Assembly (NCBI GenBank): GCA_963771545.1
Contig: CAVYTX010000002.1
Coordinates: forward strand, 620,001-684,000
Direction: 5' to 3'
DNA length: 64,000 bases
Source: CAKZLS01 sp963771545
GTDB taxonomy: Bacteria > Pseudomonadota > Alphaproteobacteria > Rhodospirillales > Defluviicoccaceae
Below the pieces are notes generated by a model. It saw only the letters and a program-made list of their open reading frames with translations. It did not search any database and was not told where the DNA came from. Below are positions 44,155 to 52,748 of the stretch, in pieces. Both the position numbers and the translations under genes were made by a program. Numbering within the stretch: the first letter of the stretch is position 1; each line of letters starts with the position of its first letter.

Positions 44155-47100
44155 CTAAGTCTGCGTGCTTTCACCATTGGACGCGGCCAGCGCCTGGACG
44201 CCCGCGTAGTCGGTCTTGCCCGTGCCCAGCACCGGCACCGCGTCGACGACGCGGACGGTGCGCGGGATGGAGAGCTCCGGGACGCCGTTGGCCTGGGCGT
44301 GCTTGATCAACTGCGAGCGGTCGGCGGACGGGTTGTCGGTCAGCAGAACGATTTGTTCGCCCTTGCGGTCATCGGGAACGCTGACGGCGGCGTTCATGGC
44401 GTCCGGCCACGCGGCGGCGGCGAGGCCTTCCACGGCCGCCAGCGACACCATCTCGCCGCCGATCTTGGCGAACCGCTTGGCGCGCCCCTCGATGGCGACG
44501 AAGCCCTCGGCGTCCACCGAGACGATGTCGCCGGTGTCGTAGCGACCGTCCTCGGGCGGTTGCAGCTCGCCGGGCGCGTCTTCCCGGAGATACCCCAGCA
44601 TCACGTTGGGACCCTGGACAATCAGCCGTCCGCCGCGCTCGACGCCGGCGACGGGTTTCAGTTCGTACGTGATCCCGGGCAGGAAGCGGCCCACCGTGCC
44701 GGCGCGATAATGCATCGGCGTGTTGATGGAGAGCACCGGCGAGGTCTCGGTCGCCCCGTAGCCTTCGAGCAGGCGCAGGCCGAATTTCTCCGACCACACT
44801 TGCCGGGTCCGGTCCTTGACCTTCTCGGCGCCGGCGAACACATACCGGACACTATAGAAATCATAGGGATGGGCCATGCGGGCATAGCCGGCGAGGAAGG
44901 TGTCGGTCCCGAACAGGATGGTGGCGTTGGTGTCGTAGACCAGCGCCGGGACGACGCGGTAGTGCAGCGGCGAGGGATAGAGGAACGTCTTGACGCCCGA
45001 GAGCATGGGCAACAGCAAGCCGCCGGTGAGCCCGAAGGAATGGAACACGGGCAGGGCGTTGAACACTGTGTCCGCTGCGTTGAAGTCCACCCGGGCGGCC
45101 AGTTGGTTGACGTTGGCGAGGATGTTGCGGTGGCTCAGCACCACGCCCTTGGGCGCGCCTTCCGAACCGGAGGTGAACAACACCACGGCGGGATCGTCGG
45201 GCTTGCCTTGAAAGCGTTCGTGGACCGCTTTCGGCATGAGGCTGGCGATCAGGCCGCGCGCCTTGTCGAACGCGCCGATGGAGGCCGCCACGTCTTCGAG
45301 ATAGACCAACCGGGCTTTCCCGGCCAACGCGGCCTCGGTGGCCTGCATCTGACCGCGCTCGATGAACCGCCGCGACGTGAGAACCGTGCGGATCTCCGCC
45401 GCCGTCAGCGCCGAAAGCATGCTCTTGACGCCGGTGGAGAAGTTGAGCATGGCGGGAACGCGGCCGAACGCCTGAAGCGCGAAGAACGTCACCGCGGCGC
45501 CCTTGGAGTTGGGCAGCAGCACGCCCACCCGTTCGCCCTGTTCCGACAGGGCGGCGATCTTGCGGCCGAGCACGGCGCTGCCCATGAGCAGGCGGCGATA
45601 GCTGACGGGGGATCGTTCGATATCTTCCACCACCGGCGACCCGGCGCCGTTGATGCGGACGGCGTCGGCCAAGGCGTTGAACAGCGTCTTGTCGGCGTCG
45701 CTGGTCTTGAAGATCAGATCGGTCATCACGTCGTAGAGCTTGACGCCGGCGATCTGGCGCCGCGCGCGGCCGACGATGTCGGCGGGCACGTCGAAGGTCC
45801 GGGGCGGCAGCACGGTGATGTTGATCTTCGGAAACAACCGGATCCGCACCTTGCCCCGGAGCCGCGAGAACGGGCTGTACTGGGCGCCGTCGATGCGGAT
45901 GGGAACGATGGGAGCGCCGGCCTTGTCGGCCACCAGACCGGGACCCTCGTAGATCTTCATCAGCGCGCCGGTGACGGTGATGCGGCCCTCGGGGAAGATC
46001 ACGCACTTGCGGTTTTCGTCGCGCACCACCTTGATGAGCGATTTCAGCGAACGCGGGTTGGTGGGATCGATGGCGAACTCATCCACCAGCGACAACAGCG
46101 GTCTGGCCCACCATGTCTCGGCGATGGCGGTGTTGACGGCGAAGGTGGGCTTGCCGGGCAGCAGCGCCCCGATCAGCAGTCCATCCAGGAACGAGACATG
46201 ATTGACCACGACCACCGCCCGTTCGCCGGCGGAGGTGTAGTTGTCCAGGCCGCGCACCTCGACCCGGTAGAGGACACGCAGGACGGCGGCGACCACGGCC
46301 TTGATCACCGTCTCGGGCAGCAGCCCGCAGATGTAGACGGCGACCCCGAGGTTGACGACGGCGAGGACGAGAAAAATGTCGGCAACGCCGTAGCCCATGA
46401 GCAGGACGGCGCCGGCGACGAGCGAGCCCGCGACCATGAACAGCGCGTTGAGGATGTTGTTGCCGGCGATGATCCGCGAACGTTCGGCCTCGGGACTGCG
46501 GCTCTGCATGATGGCGTAGAGGGGTACGGAAAAGAGGCCGCCGCACACCGTGATTGCGAGCAGGTCGAAAACGATCCGCCAGTTCGCCGGCTCCCCCAGA
46601 AACGCCGCAAGTCCCGTGGCCGGTTCGGTGAACGCGCGCGGATCCGGGCTCGCCAGCCACAGATCGCCGAGAAACACGGTGATGGCGAGCGCCACCACCG
46701 GCACGTAGCGCGCCGAGATCTCGCCCTTCAACAGGGTATTGCAGAGCATGGATCCGGCGGCGATGCCGACGGTCGCGAGGATGAGAAAGAAGGTGACCAC
46801 GTAGTTGTCGCCGTTGAACACCGTTTTAGCGAAGTTCGGGAACTGCGCCAGCAGCGTGGCGCCGATCAGCCAGAACCACGAGATGCCGAGAATGGACAGG
46901 AACACCGGACGGACGTGCGTGGTGCGGCGCACCATCCGGAACGTTTCCGCCAGGAAATTGGGGTTAATGGCGAGGCCGGGCTGGGGCGGTTCGGCGCGCG
47001 GGATGCCGAGGCTGCCGAGCCATCCGGCGATGGCGAGGCCGAGCACGATCGCGCCGACGAGGGTGACGCCATTGTCGAGCGCGATGAGCAGGCCGCCGGC

Positions 47101-47589
47101 GATGGTGCCGAGCAGGATGGCGAGGAAGGTGCCGGCTTCCACCAGGGCGTTGCCGCCGATCAGTTCGTCCTCGCCGAGCAGCGCCGGCAGAATGCTGTAC
47201 TTGAGGGGGCCGAAGAATGACGATTGCACGCCCATCAGGAACAGGACGGCGAGCAGGAACGGCGTGTTGCCGAGCGCGAGGCCCAGCGCGCCCAGCGCCA
47301 TGATGGCGATCTCGGCGAGCTTGATCCATCGGATCAGCCGCGATTTTTCGAATTTGTCGGCAATCTGGCCGGCGGTGGCGGAAAACAGGAAAAACGGCAG
47401 GATGAACAGCCCCAGCGCCAGGGTGACCAGGACGGAGTCTTCCACCGGCGCCTGCCCCGCGATGAAATAGAGCACCAGGATGACCATCGCGTTCTTGAAG
47501 ACGTTGTCGTTGGCGGCGCCGAGGATGACGGTGGCGAACAGCGGCAGAAACCGCCGCGAACGGAAGAGGTGAAACTGCGACTCACTCAT
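44155..47589 (-). CDS. aas: Fused lysophospholipid transporter / acyltransferase / acyl-ACP synthetase (Aas-type)
   Basis: About 1,144 residues in three parts. An N-terminal MFS transporter (LplT-like; LFRSRRFLPLFATVILGAAN, residues about 5-410) has 10-12 membrane helices. A PlsC acyltransferase follows with H-x4-D (NHVSFLDGLL) and FPEGRITVTG. The C-terminal AMP-binding domain has LFTSGSEGAPKGVVLSHRN and GYGATETSPV. Together they flip and re-acylate lysophospholipids. ATG 47589 matches the usual family start MSESQF; ATG 47655, overlapping the TetR stop, would add 22 residues and is also possible. It is co-transcribed with the TetR gene upstream. Confidence 0.9.
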   Translation of the reverse strand: MSESQFHLFRSRRFLPLFATVILGAANDNVFKNAMVILVLYFIAGQAPVEDSVLVTLALGLFILPFFLFSATAGQIADKFEKSRLIRWIKLAEIAIMALGALGLALGNTPFLLAVLFLMGVQSSFFGPLKYSILPALLGEDELIGGNALVEAGTFLAILLGTIAGGLLIALDNGVTLVGAIVLGLAIAGWLGSLGIPRAEPPQPGLAINPNFLAETFRMVRRTTHVRPVFLSILGISWFWLIGATLLAQFPNFAKTVFNGDNYVVTFFLILATVGIAAGSMLCNTLLKGEISARYVPVVALAITVFLGDLWLASPDPRAFTEPATGLAAFLGEPANWRIVFDLLAITVCGGLFSVPLYAIMQSRSPEAERSRIIAGNNILNALFMVAGSLVAGAVLLMGYGVADIFLVLAVVNLGVAVYICGLLPETVIKAVVAAVLRVLYRVEVRGLDNYTSAGERAVVVVNHVSFLDGLLIGALLPGKPTFAVNTAIAETWWARPLLSLVDEFAIDPTNPRSLKSLIKVVRDENRKCVIFPEGRITVTGALMKIYEGPGLVADKAGAPIVPIRIDGAQYSPFSRLRGKVRIRLFPKINITVLPPRTFDVPADIVGRARRQIAGVKLYDVMTDLIFKTSDADKTLFNALADAVRINGAGSPVVEDIERSPVSYRRLLMGSAVLGRKIAALSEQGERVGVLLPNSKGAAVTFFALQAFGRVPAMLNFSTGVKSMLSALTAAEIRTVLTSRRFIERGQMQATEAALAGKARLVYLEDVAASIGAFDKARGLIASLMPKAVHERFQGKPDDPAVVLFTSGSEGAPKGVVLSHRNILANVNQLAARVDFNAADTVFNALPVFHSFGLTGGLLLPMLSGVKTFLYPSPLHYRVVPALVYDTNATILFGTDTFLAGYARMAHPYDFYSVRYVFAGAEKVKDRTRQVWSEKFGLRLLEGYGATETSPVLSINTPMHYRAGTVGRFLPGITYELKPVAGVERGGRLIVQGPNVMLGYLREDAPGELQPPEDGRYDTGDIVSVDAEGFVAIEGRAKRFAKIGGEMVSLAAVEGLAAAAWPDAMNAAVSVPDDRKGEQIVLLTDNPSADRSQLIKHAQANGVPELSIPRTVRVVDAVPVLGTGKTDYAGVQALAASNGESTQT

Positions 47590-47647
47590 GTGTCCGGTCT
47601 CCGCGTGGTGATTGACGTCGAGGTCGGGCAGGGGGCGGCGCAGGGGT

Positions 47648-48274
47648 TCAGGCATCGCCGCGCTCCCGGCGCGCTTCGAGACCCGCCACGTAGGTGGCGA
47701 TCAGGTTTTCCGCCATGTCGGTGGCCGTCGTGGCGGCCGGATCGGGGGTCAGCACGTCGAGCTTGCCGCTGGAGCCCAACGACCAGATGCCATGGAGGCT
47801 CGCCCAGAGAACGCGGGCCGAGCGCCTGGGGCCGTCGGCGTCGCCGGGCGCAAAGACCGGCGCCAGGGCGCGCTCCAGCACCGCCAGGGCCTTTTCGATC
47901 TTGCGCTGGTACCACGTGGGTGCCCGGCCGCCGGGGATGGTGTGTTCGAACAGCAGCGCCCAGAGATTGGCCTGCTCGCCGATGAACGAGAGATACCGAT
48001 GCAGCAGCCGCGTCAGGTTGTCGCGAGGATCGTCGCCGACGGGGAGTTCGGCGAGGGCGTCGCCCATCTCGTCGAGCAGGCGGCCGTTGAGGTGGGTGAT
48101 CAGGTCGTCGAGGTTTTCGAATAGATTGTAGAGCGTTCCCGGCGAATACCCCATGGCGTCGGCGACGTTGCGCGCGGTCATCGCCCGGGCGCCATCCGCC
48201 TCGATGATCCCGCGAGCGGCCCGCAGCGCCAGTTCGTACAGCTCCTCCTTCGAATGATCGGATCTGCGTCCCAT
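47648..48274 (-). CDS. TetR/AcrR-family transcriptional regulator
   Basis: A 208-residue repressor. The N-terminal helix-turn-helix is ELALRAARGIIEADGARAMT, then ARNVADAMGYSPGTLYNLFENLDDL. The C-terminal ligand domain includes FEHTIPGGRAPTWYQRKIEKAL, typical of the TetR_C_33-like group often found beside lipid genes. ATG 48274 fits the family start (MGRRSDHSK); upstream in-frame residues are atypical. It overlaps or abuts aas, so it probably controls that operon. The two dyads at 48296-48333 just upstream are candidate operators. Confidence 0.9.
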   Translation of the reverse strand: MGRRSDHSKEELYELALRAARGIIEADGARAMTARNVADAMGYSPGTLYNLFENLDDLITHLNGRLLDEMGDALAELPVGDDPRDNLTRLLHRYLSFIGEQANLWALLFEHTIPGGRAPTWYQRKIEKALAVLERALAPVFAPGDADGPRRSARVLWASLHGIWSLGSSGKLDVLTPDPAATTATDMAENLIATYVAGLEARRERGDA

Positions 48275-48295
48275 GACTGCTTTCCCGACATTTAA

Positions 48296-48333
48296 TTGAA
48301 CAATGTCCAATACGATAATTGAACACCGTTTAA
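48296..48333. promoter_or_regulatory. Tandem dyads, candidate TetR operators
   Basis: TTGAACAATGTCCAA (48296-48310) and TTGAACACCGTTTAA (48319-48333) share TTGAAC and imperfect dyad symmetry, with start-to-start spacing of 23 bp, about two helical turns. They lie 22-59 bp upstream of the regulator start in an AT-rich promoter region, as expected for autoregulation. Confidence 0.6.
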
Positions 48334-48541
48334 TTAACAACTGTTTTTCTGAACAATGCTCATTTCTGCCATATCGAGGCGTTCGAAATCATCCCGTGAT
48401 CATTTCCTATAAATCACAAATCAATGTAGCGAGGCATCGGATGACTGGCGGGTGTCGGTGGTGGTTTGTGTATGTTTCATGGCTTTGATTGGTGGTCGGC
48501 GCTATAATTCCAGCAAGATCGCGAGAGCGTTCGGGGAAACC

Positions 48542-48787
48542 ATGGCCGATGTTTTCTTGAGCTATGCGCGAGAGGATAGGACCGCAGCGCAGCGGGTCGC
48601 GGAGGTCAAGTCGCCTTCCGACCACGGGAACACCGGATTTTTCGCTTTCAAACAGCAAGAAGCGCAAAATCCGACGAAAACAGTGCGCAGGAAAAAACAA
48701 CAAGAACTCGGAATACGGATGGACATTTCAAGAAATACGCCGTTTTTACGATCCAGTTACTGTTGGCCTTTCCCATCGGCGCGGTAA
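48542..48787 (+). pseudogene. TIR-domain gene remnant (N-terminus only)
   Basis: MADVFLSYAREDRTAAQRVAEV is the first strand and helix of a bacterial TIR domain (F-L-S-Y then E-D/R). After about residue 22 the sequence (KSPSDHGNTGFFAFKQQEAQ) no longer resembles TIR and the rest of the domain, including the catalytic Glu, is missing. It was probably cut by deletion. Its promoter region upstream is AT-rich. Confidence 0.55.
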
Positions 48788-48921
48788 TTGCAAGAACTTT
48801 TATCCATCCCTACGCTGATTTCATTTTCGCAGATGATCTATGGCTGTTCGTCGGGCTCGCCATTGCCATCGGCCTATGTATCGTGTTCCGACGCGTGTTG
48901 ACGGCCATGCAATCCCGCTAA
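48726..48921 (+). pseudogene. Tail of a small membrane protein without a start
   Basis: In the third frame, GHFKKYAVFTIQLLLAFPIG, then ADDLWLFVGLAIAIGLCIVF and RRVLTAMQSR followed by a stop at 48919-48921 reads as a natural two-helix membrane protein. The same frame upstream (ARSAKSDENSAQEKTTRTRN) is plausible but has no start codon before it merges with the TIR remnant. I treat it as a fragment. I do not recognise the family. Confidence 0.45.
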
Positions 48922-49065
48922 ACCGACCCGCCCGCGGCATCATACGCCGCCAAGTGCCCGGGAATTTCCGGCAAGCGGGGAATCGGAGCCGGCTACAATC
49001 GGACGGGCCCAAACCAAAAACAACACGTCGAACCGCCCCACCGTCTTTGCGAGGCGCGGAGCAAC

Positions 49066-49191
49066 GAAGCAATCCAGATATATCGAGACGGGTTCCGCCA
49101 CTCGCGGCGATCGATTCTGGATTGCTTCACTGGGTCGGAGCGCGCTTACATGGCCGTCACAATGGGTTTTTAACCATGAGCGCTGGCATTA
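49066..49191. repeat. Palindromic intergenic repeat plus MITE end
   Basis: GAAGCAATCCAGA (49066-49078) and TCTGGATTGCTTC (49116-49128) are perfect 13-bp inverted repeats, a GCAATCCAG-type intergenic palindrome. From 49153, CCGTCACAATGGGTT then a diverged AACCATGAGCGCTGG matches the right end of the MITE at 24593-24773. The opposite end of this second copy is not present. The IS630 element begins directly after it at a TA. Confidence 0.6.
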
Positions 49192-50284
49192 TACTAATTC
49201 CCATTGACCATCACCCATAGGCCCATTGACGCATTCCGATGGAGATGATCTTCCAAGGCTGGTCAACGAGCTTGTTCCAGGCGTAGCAGCAGTGGTCGAT
49301 GATGTCCTCGTGGGACGTGAAGATCCTGTCTGACAGCCAGTTGTCGCGAATGAACTGCCAGATGTTCTCGACCGGATTCAGCTCGGGCGATCGTGGCGGC
49401 AAAGGCAGGAGGGTTATGTTTTCAGGGATCTCCAAATCCTTGGAGCCATGCCAGCCGGCTTGATCGAGGACGACGACGCCATGGGCGCCCGGTTTGACGG
49501 CCTTGGAGACCTCCGCCAAGTGGAGGCTCATCGCCGCGGTATTGCAGCGCGGCAGCACCAGGGCCGCGCCTTTTGCCTCTTTGGGACAAATCGCACCGAA
49601 GATGTAGGCCGAGCAGGTGCGCTGATCGCGCGGCGCGGCTGGCCGGGAGCCGCGCTTGGCCCATCTGCGGGTGATCTTGTTTTTGACGCTGCGCGTCCCC
49701 TTCGGGCGCTGCCCGATGCGGTCCCCATCCTGAAACCACAGCTCTATATCCTTGCCGTCCGCCTCTTGGGCTGCGATTTCCGCCAGCTTGGCAGGGAAAT
49801 TTTTTTAAAAGCTGCCATGGCATCGGGGTCCTGGGCGTAGTGGCGCGGACGGGCCGAGAGCTTGCGGTAGCCGAGCGCGCGCAGTTCGCGGCTCAAGGTC
49901 TGGATCGAGACCCGGATGCGGAACTCATCCCAGATCCACTGCGCCAAGTCCACCAAGCGCCAGCGGACAACGCTATGGAGTGCTGGGATCGGACCGCTCT
50001 CGATCATCCCAACCAGCGCCTGGCGGTGGGCGTCGTTCAGTCTGGGCGTCTTGCCTGCGGGCTTCGGGTCGATCAGACCCTCCGGGCCGCGCCCGTTGAA
50101 GCGAAGCACCCAATCGCGAAGCGTCTGCAGGCCAACGCCGGCCATCTTGGCCGCATCACTCCGTGAACCCTCATCATAGACCTCCGCCATGGCCAAGAGG
50201 CGACGCAGTTGATCAGTGAGGTGGTCCCAGGAAATCGGACAGTTTGTTAAGGTGTATTCCACCGATTGACGGAGGAATACGAAG

Positions 50285-50566
50285 ATGACGACACGCCGCC
50301 GGTTTACGGCAGATTTCAAGGCGAAGGTGGCGCTGGAAGCGCTACGGGGCGACAAGACGATCCGGGAGATTGCGTCCAAGCACAAGGTGCATCCGAACCA
50401 AGTGAGCACGTGGAAGCGCCAGGCGATGGACGGACTGGGGGCGGTGTTTTCGAACGGCGCCGCCCGGGCTGGCCGCGACCATGACGCCGAGGTCCGCGAC
50501 CTTCACGCCAAGATCGGCGAGTTGACGGTGGAACGGGATTTTTTGGCCAGAGGGGTCAAGCGATGA
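50285..50566 (+). CDS. IS3-family transposase OrfA
   Basis: A 93-residue helix-turn-helix protein: MTTRRRFTADFKAKVALEAL, then TIREIASKHKVHPNQVSTWK (the recognition helix), ending in a leucine-zipper-like KIGELTVERDFLARGVKR. This is the standard OrfA of IS3 elements. Its end overlaps orfB by four bases; in IS3 elements the OrfAB transposase is made by -1 frameshifting in such an overlap. Confidence 0.9.
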   Translation: MTTRRRFTADFKAKVALEALRGDKTIREIASKHKVHPNQVSTWKRQAMDGLGAVFSNGAARAGRDHDAEVRDLHAKIGELTVERDFLARGVKR

Positions 50567-51508
50567 GCCGGGAGGAGCGCAAGGCGATGATCGCGCGCGA
50601 CCATCTCGATTTGAGCTTGAGCCGTCGATGCCGATTGCTGTCGATCAGCCGGTCGTCGTTCTATTACGCGCCCCGTCATGGCGCCAATGGGGGCGAGAAC
50701 TCGGAGAACCTGGCGCTGATGCGTCGGATCGACGAGCTGTTTCTCAAGTATCCATTCTACGGCTCCCGTCAGATGGCGCGCCAGTTACGACGCGAAGGCG
50801 TCGGCGTCGGCCCGCCACCGGGTGCGCCGTTTGATGCGGTTGATGGGCTTGGAGGCCATCTACCAGGCGCCGAGAACCAGCGTGCCGCATCCGGCGCACC
50901 GGATTTATCCTTATCTGCTCAACGGGCTGGCCATCGACCGAGCCAATCAGGTCTGGTGCGCCGATATCACATATATCCCCGTCCAGCGCGGCTTCCTGTA
51001 TCTGGTCGCGATCATGGACTGGGCGACGCGCCACGTTCTGGCTTGGCGGCTGTCGAACACCATGGATGCCGGGTTCTGTGTGGAGGCCTTGCGGCAGGCA
51101 CTGGCCCGATCCGGCCGGCCGGAGATCTTCAATACGGATCAGGGCAGCCAATTCACCAGCCTCGACTTCACCGCGACGCTCAAGAACGCGGGCATCACGA
51201 TCTCCATGGATGGGCGGGGCCGGTGCATGGACAACATCTTCATCGAGCGCCTCTGGCGGTCGCTCAAGTACGAGGCCGTCTACCTGCACGAACTGACCGA
51301 CGGCTTCAAGGCCGAACGGGTCATCGGCGAATGGATCGACTTCTACAATACCGAGCGGCCCCATTCGGCGCTTGACGGCCAAACCCCAGCGGAGGCCTAC
51401 CGGGCCGGGCGGCCCGTGGATACGATGGATAAGCCTGACGGCTTACCCACATCCCCACAGGCTCAACAGCAGCACCAGGATGTGATAAACAGATTTTTGG
51501 CGGCATGA
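50563..51508 (+). pseudogene. IS3-family transposase OrfB, single frameshift
   Basis: The first frame gives MSREERKAMIARDHLDLSLS, LSISRSSFYYAPR and YPFYGSRQMARQLRREGVGVG (HTH_21-like region). At about 50809-50813 an extra C in GGCCCGCC breaks it; dropping it gives RHRVRRLMRLMGLEAIYQAP and the integrase core with DDE residues in WCADITYIP, NTDQGSQFTS and NIFIERLWRSLK, then FYNTERPHSALDGQTPAEAY to 51508. As read, no full transposase can be made. Confidence 0.85.
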
Positions 51509-51744
51509 TCAGCAACCGGAATACACCTTAACTTCGCCGCCAAGCTGTCCAACAAAGTGGGACCACCTCACAGGGTCACGCGAACCCTTGGCCAATTCAC
51601 GAAGCGTCTTTGCGTCAAAATCATCCCGAAGCTGGATCGCTGCTGACATGGCGAGCCTCCTTTCACTCGCCATAATCACATCCACCCCAAGCCGGGCAAG
51701 ACCCTATATGAGTCTCACTCAACGGGATCTGGTATTATTTCTCC

Positions 51745-52253
51745 AAGATATTCGCAGAAGCGAAAAGTGCGAATACATGGCTGTGGCCTACCGACGCGGA
51801 AAGCCGCGTTTATCAAGTACAAGCTGAGGAGCCGGAAGAGGCGGACTCGGATATCGCCCAAGTACGAGAGCTTTTAAAAGGACTAGGGTATGACATGACG
51901 CCCTATGGCGCAGGTGTTGCCTTAGTCAGTACAGGAAGCGGCTATAGTCTGAAACCGCTTCTTACCTTGCCCTGGCAACACTCGCACTCGATGCGAAGGA
52001 GACTGAGAATGACGTGATAATAACCATCCAGCTTCTCAGTCATGCACGTGCAATGCTTCGTGTCCTTGTTCAGTATCGAGACAGAGGTTTAATGCGACAA
52101 CAGCTTTTCCAAAATGACGGAAGAGCGATGATCGGAGTCGCGATGATAGATAAAGAACGGCTATCATGGATTAAGAAGGTTCTCAGCGATTCCGTCGTGT
52201 CAAAGGAACGTGTCGCAAAATCCCGCATAGATTACGACGGAATTTCTGAATAG
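51745..52253 (+). pseudogene. AT-rich gene remnant of unknown function
   Basis: From 51745 (no start codon) a natural-looking frame reads AEAKSANTWLWPTDAESRVYQV, QAEEPEEADSDIAQVRELL, GYDMTPYGAGVALVSTGSGY. After a shift at about 51945-51952 it continues SETASYLALATLALDAKE, HARAMLRVLVQYRDRGLM, IDKERLSWIKKVLSDSVV to a stop at 52251-52253. The 5' end abuts the IS630 element, so the insertion probably truncated it. Its base and codon use are more AT-rich than the neighbours, suggesting acquired DNA. No family recognised. Confidence 0.5.
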
Positions 52254-52281
52254 ATAAGTTCATCGATAGTTTGAGTCAAAA

Positions 52282-52565
52282 GGGGTCAAATCTAGTATTC
52301 TAGTTTATCGCAGGTTCTCGTGATGTGCATGATTGACGCGACGGTTCCGGGTCGCCGCGCTCGCGAAGACGGCTGGAGAAGGCGCCCCCGCCTGCACCAC
52401 CGAGTCTTTCGCGGGCACCACTGAAAATCGCCGACAAATAGGATATGATTCCGTTTCCGATAAGGGGCGGATCGCCGCTGGAGGGATAGCACACCTATTC
52501 CGCGAGAAACATTTTTGCGCGGGAGAGGAGAATCCGACAAATCGGGGAGATGGGGTCAAGTCTAG
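52282..52565. repeat. GGGGTCAARTCTAG direct repeats bounding a 284-bp non-coding block
   Basis: GGGGTCAAATCTAG (52282-52295) and GGGGTCAAGTCTAG (52552-52565) are direct repeats, each followed by a short CTAG-ending segment. Such GGGGTCA boundaries recall flanks of REP-associated (RAYT-like) elements, but no Y1 transposase motif is in between. The whole gap from 52254 to 52748 shows no convincing gene. Confidence 0.4.
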
Positions 52566-52748
52566 CACTGTACTAGAAAAAGAAGTGATTTTGGGCTGAC
52601 GGGGTCGGAATCGCTTAATCGTTGAGGACACGCGCAATCCCGGACTTCGCCGCGCTGCGTCCAGGCTACGGAAGGGAGGAGTGAAAGTTCCCGCGGAATA
52701 GGATGAACCGCCACCGCCGGTGAGAGCTGATTGCCGCCTTGTGTTGGG

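Larger units (their letters stand above)
50217..51570 (+). mobile_element. IS3-family insertion sequence, 1,354 bp
   Basis: Terminal inverted repeats TGAGGTGGTCCCA (50217-50229) and TGGGACCACCTCA (51558-51570), with a further matched TTAAGGTGTATTCC inside each end. The direct repeat CAG flanks both sides (50214-50216 and 51571-51573), the 3-bp duplication typical of IS3. It carries orfA and orfB on the plus strand. It sits in the IS630 transposase gene. Confidence 0.88.
49211..51649 (-). pseudogene. IS630-family DDE transposase, disrupted
   Basis: The start ATG is at 51649 (AGGAGG upstream): MSAAIQLRDDFDAKTLRELA then KGSRDPD, where the IS3 element is inserted after 51571. Past it, from 50216 leftward, the frame continues exactly: QLRRLLAMAEVYDEGSRSDA, a helix-turn-helix (GLQTLRDWVLRF), up to an A7 run at about 49800. 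A -1 shift there, as many IS630 elements use, joins NFPAKLAEIAAQEADGKDIE to the catalytic domain with DDE residues in LWFQDGDRIG, VVVLDQAGWHGS and SPELNPVENIW, ending at 49211. Only the IS3 insertion truly breaks it. Confidence 0.82.
49194..51732 (-). mobile_element. IS630-family element, interrupted by an IS3-family element
   Basis: Imperfect terminal inverted repeats CTAATTCCCATTGA (49194-49207) and, on the reverse strand, CCAGATCCCGTTGA (ending at 51732) are flanked by TA on both sides (49192-49193, 51733-51734), the IS630 target signature. Subtracting the inner IS3 element and its 3-bp duplication leaves about 1,180 bp, normal for IS630. The transposase gene runs on the minus strand. Confidence 0.8.

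Noticed and set aside
44299..47220. A 973-codon open frame antisense to aas
   Set aside because: It lies wholly inside the aas gene, is rich in His, Gln and Arg from antisense codons, and has no recognisable motif.
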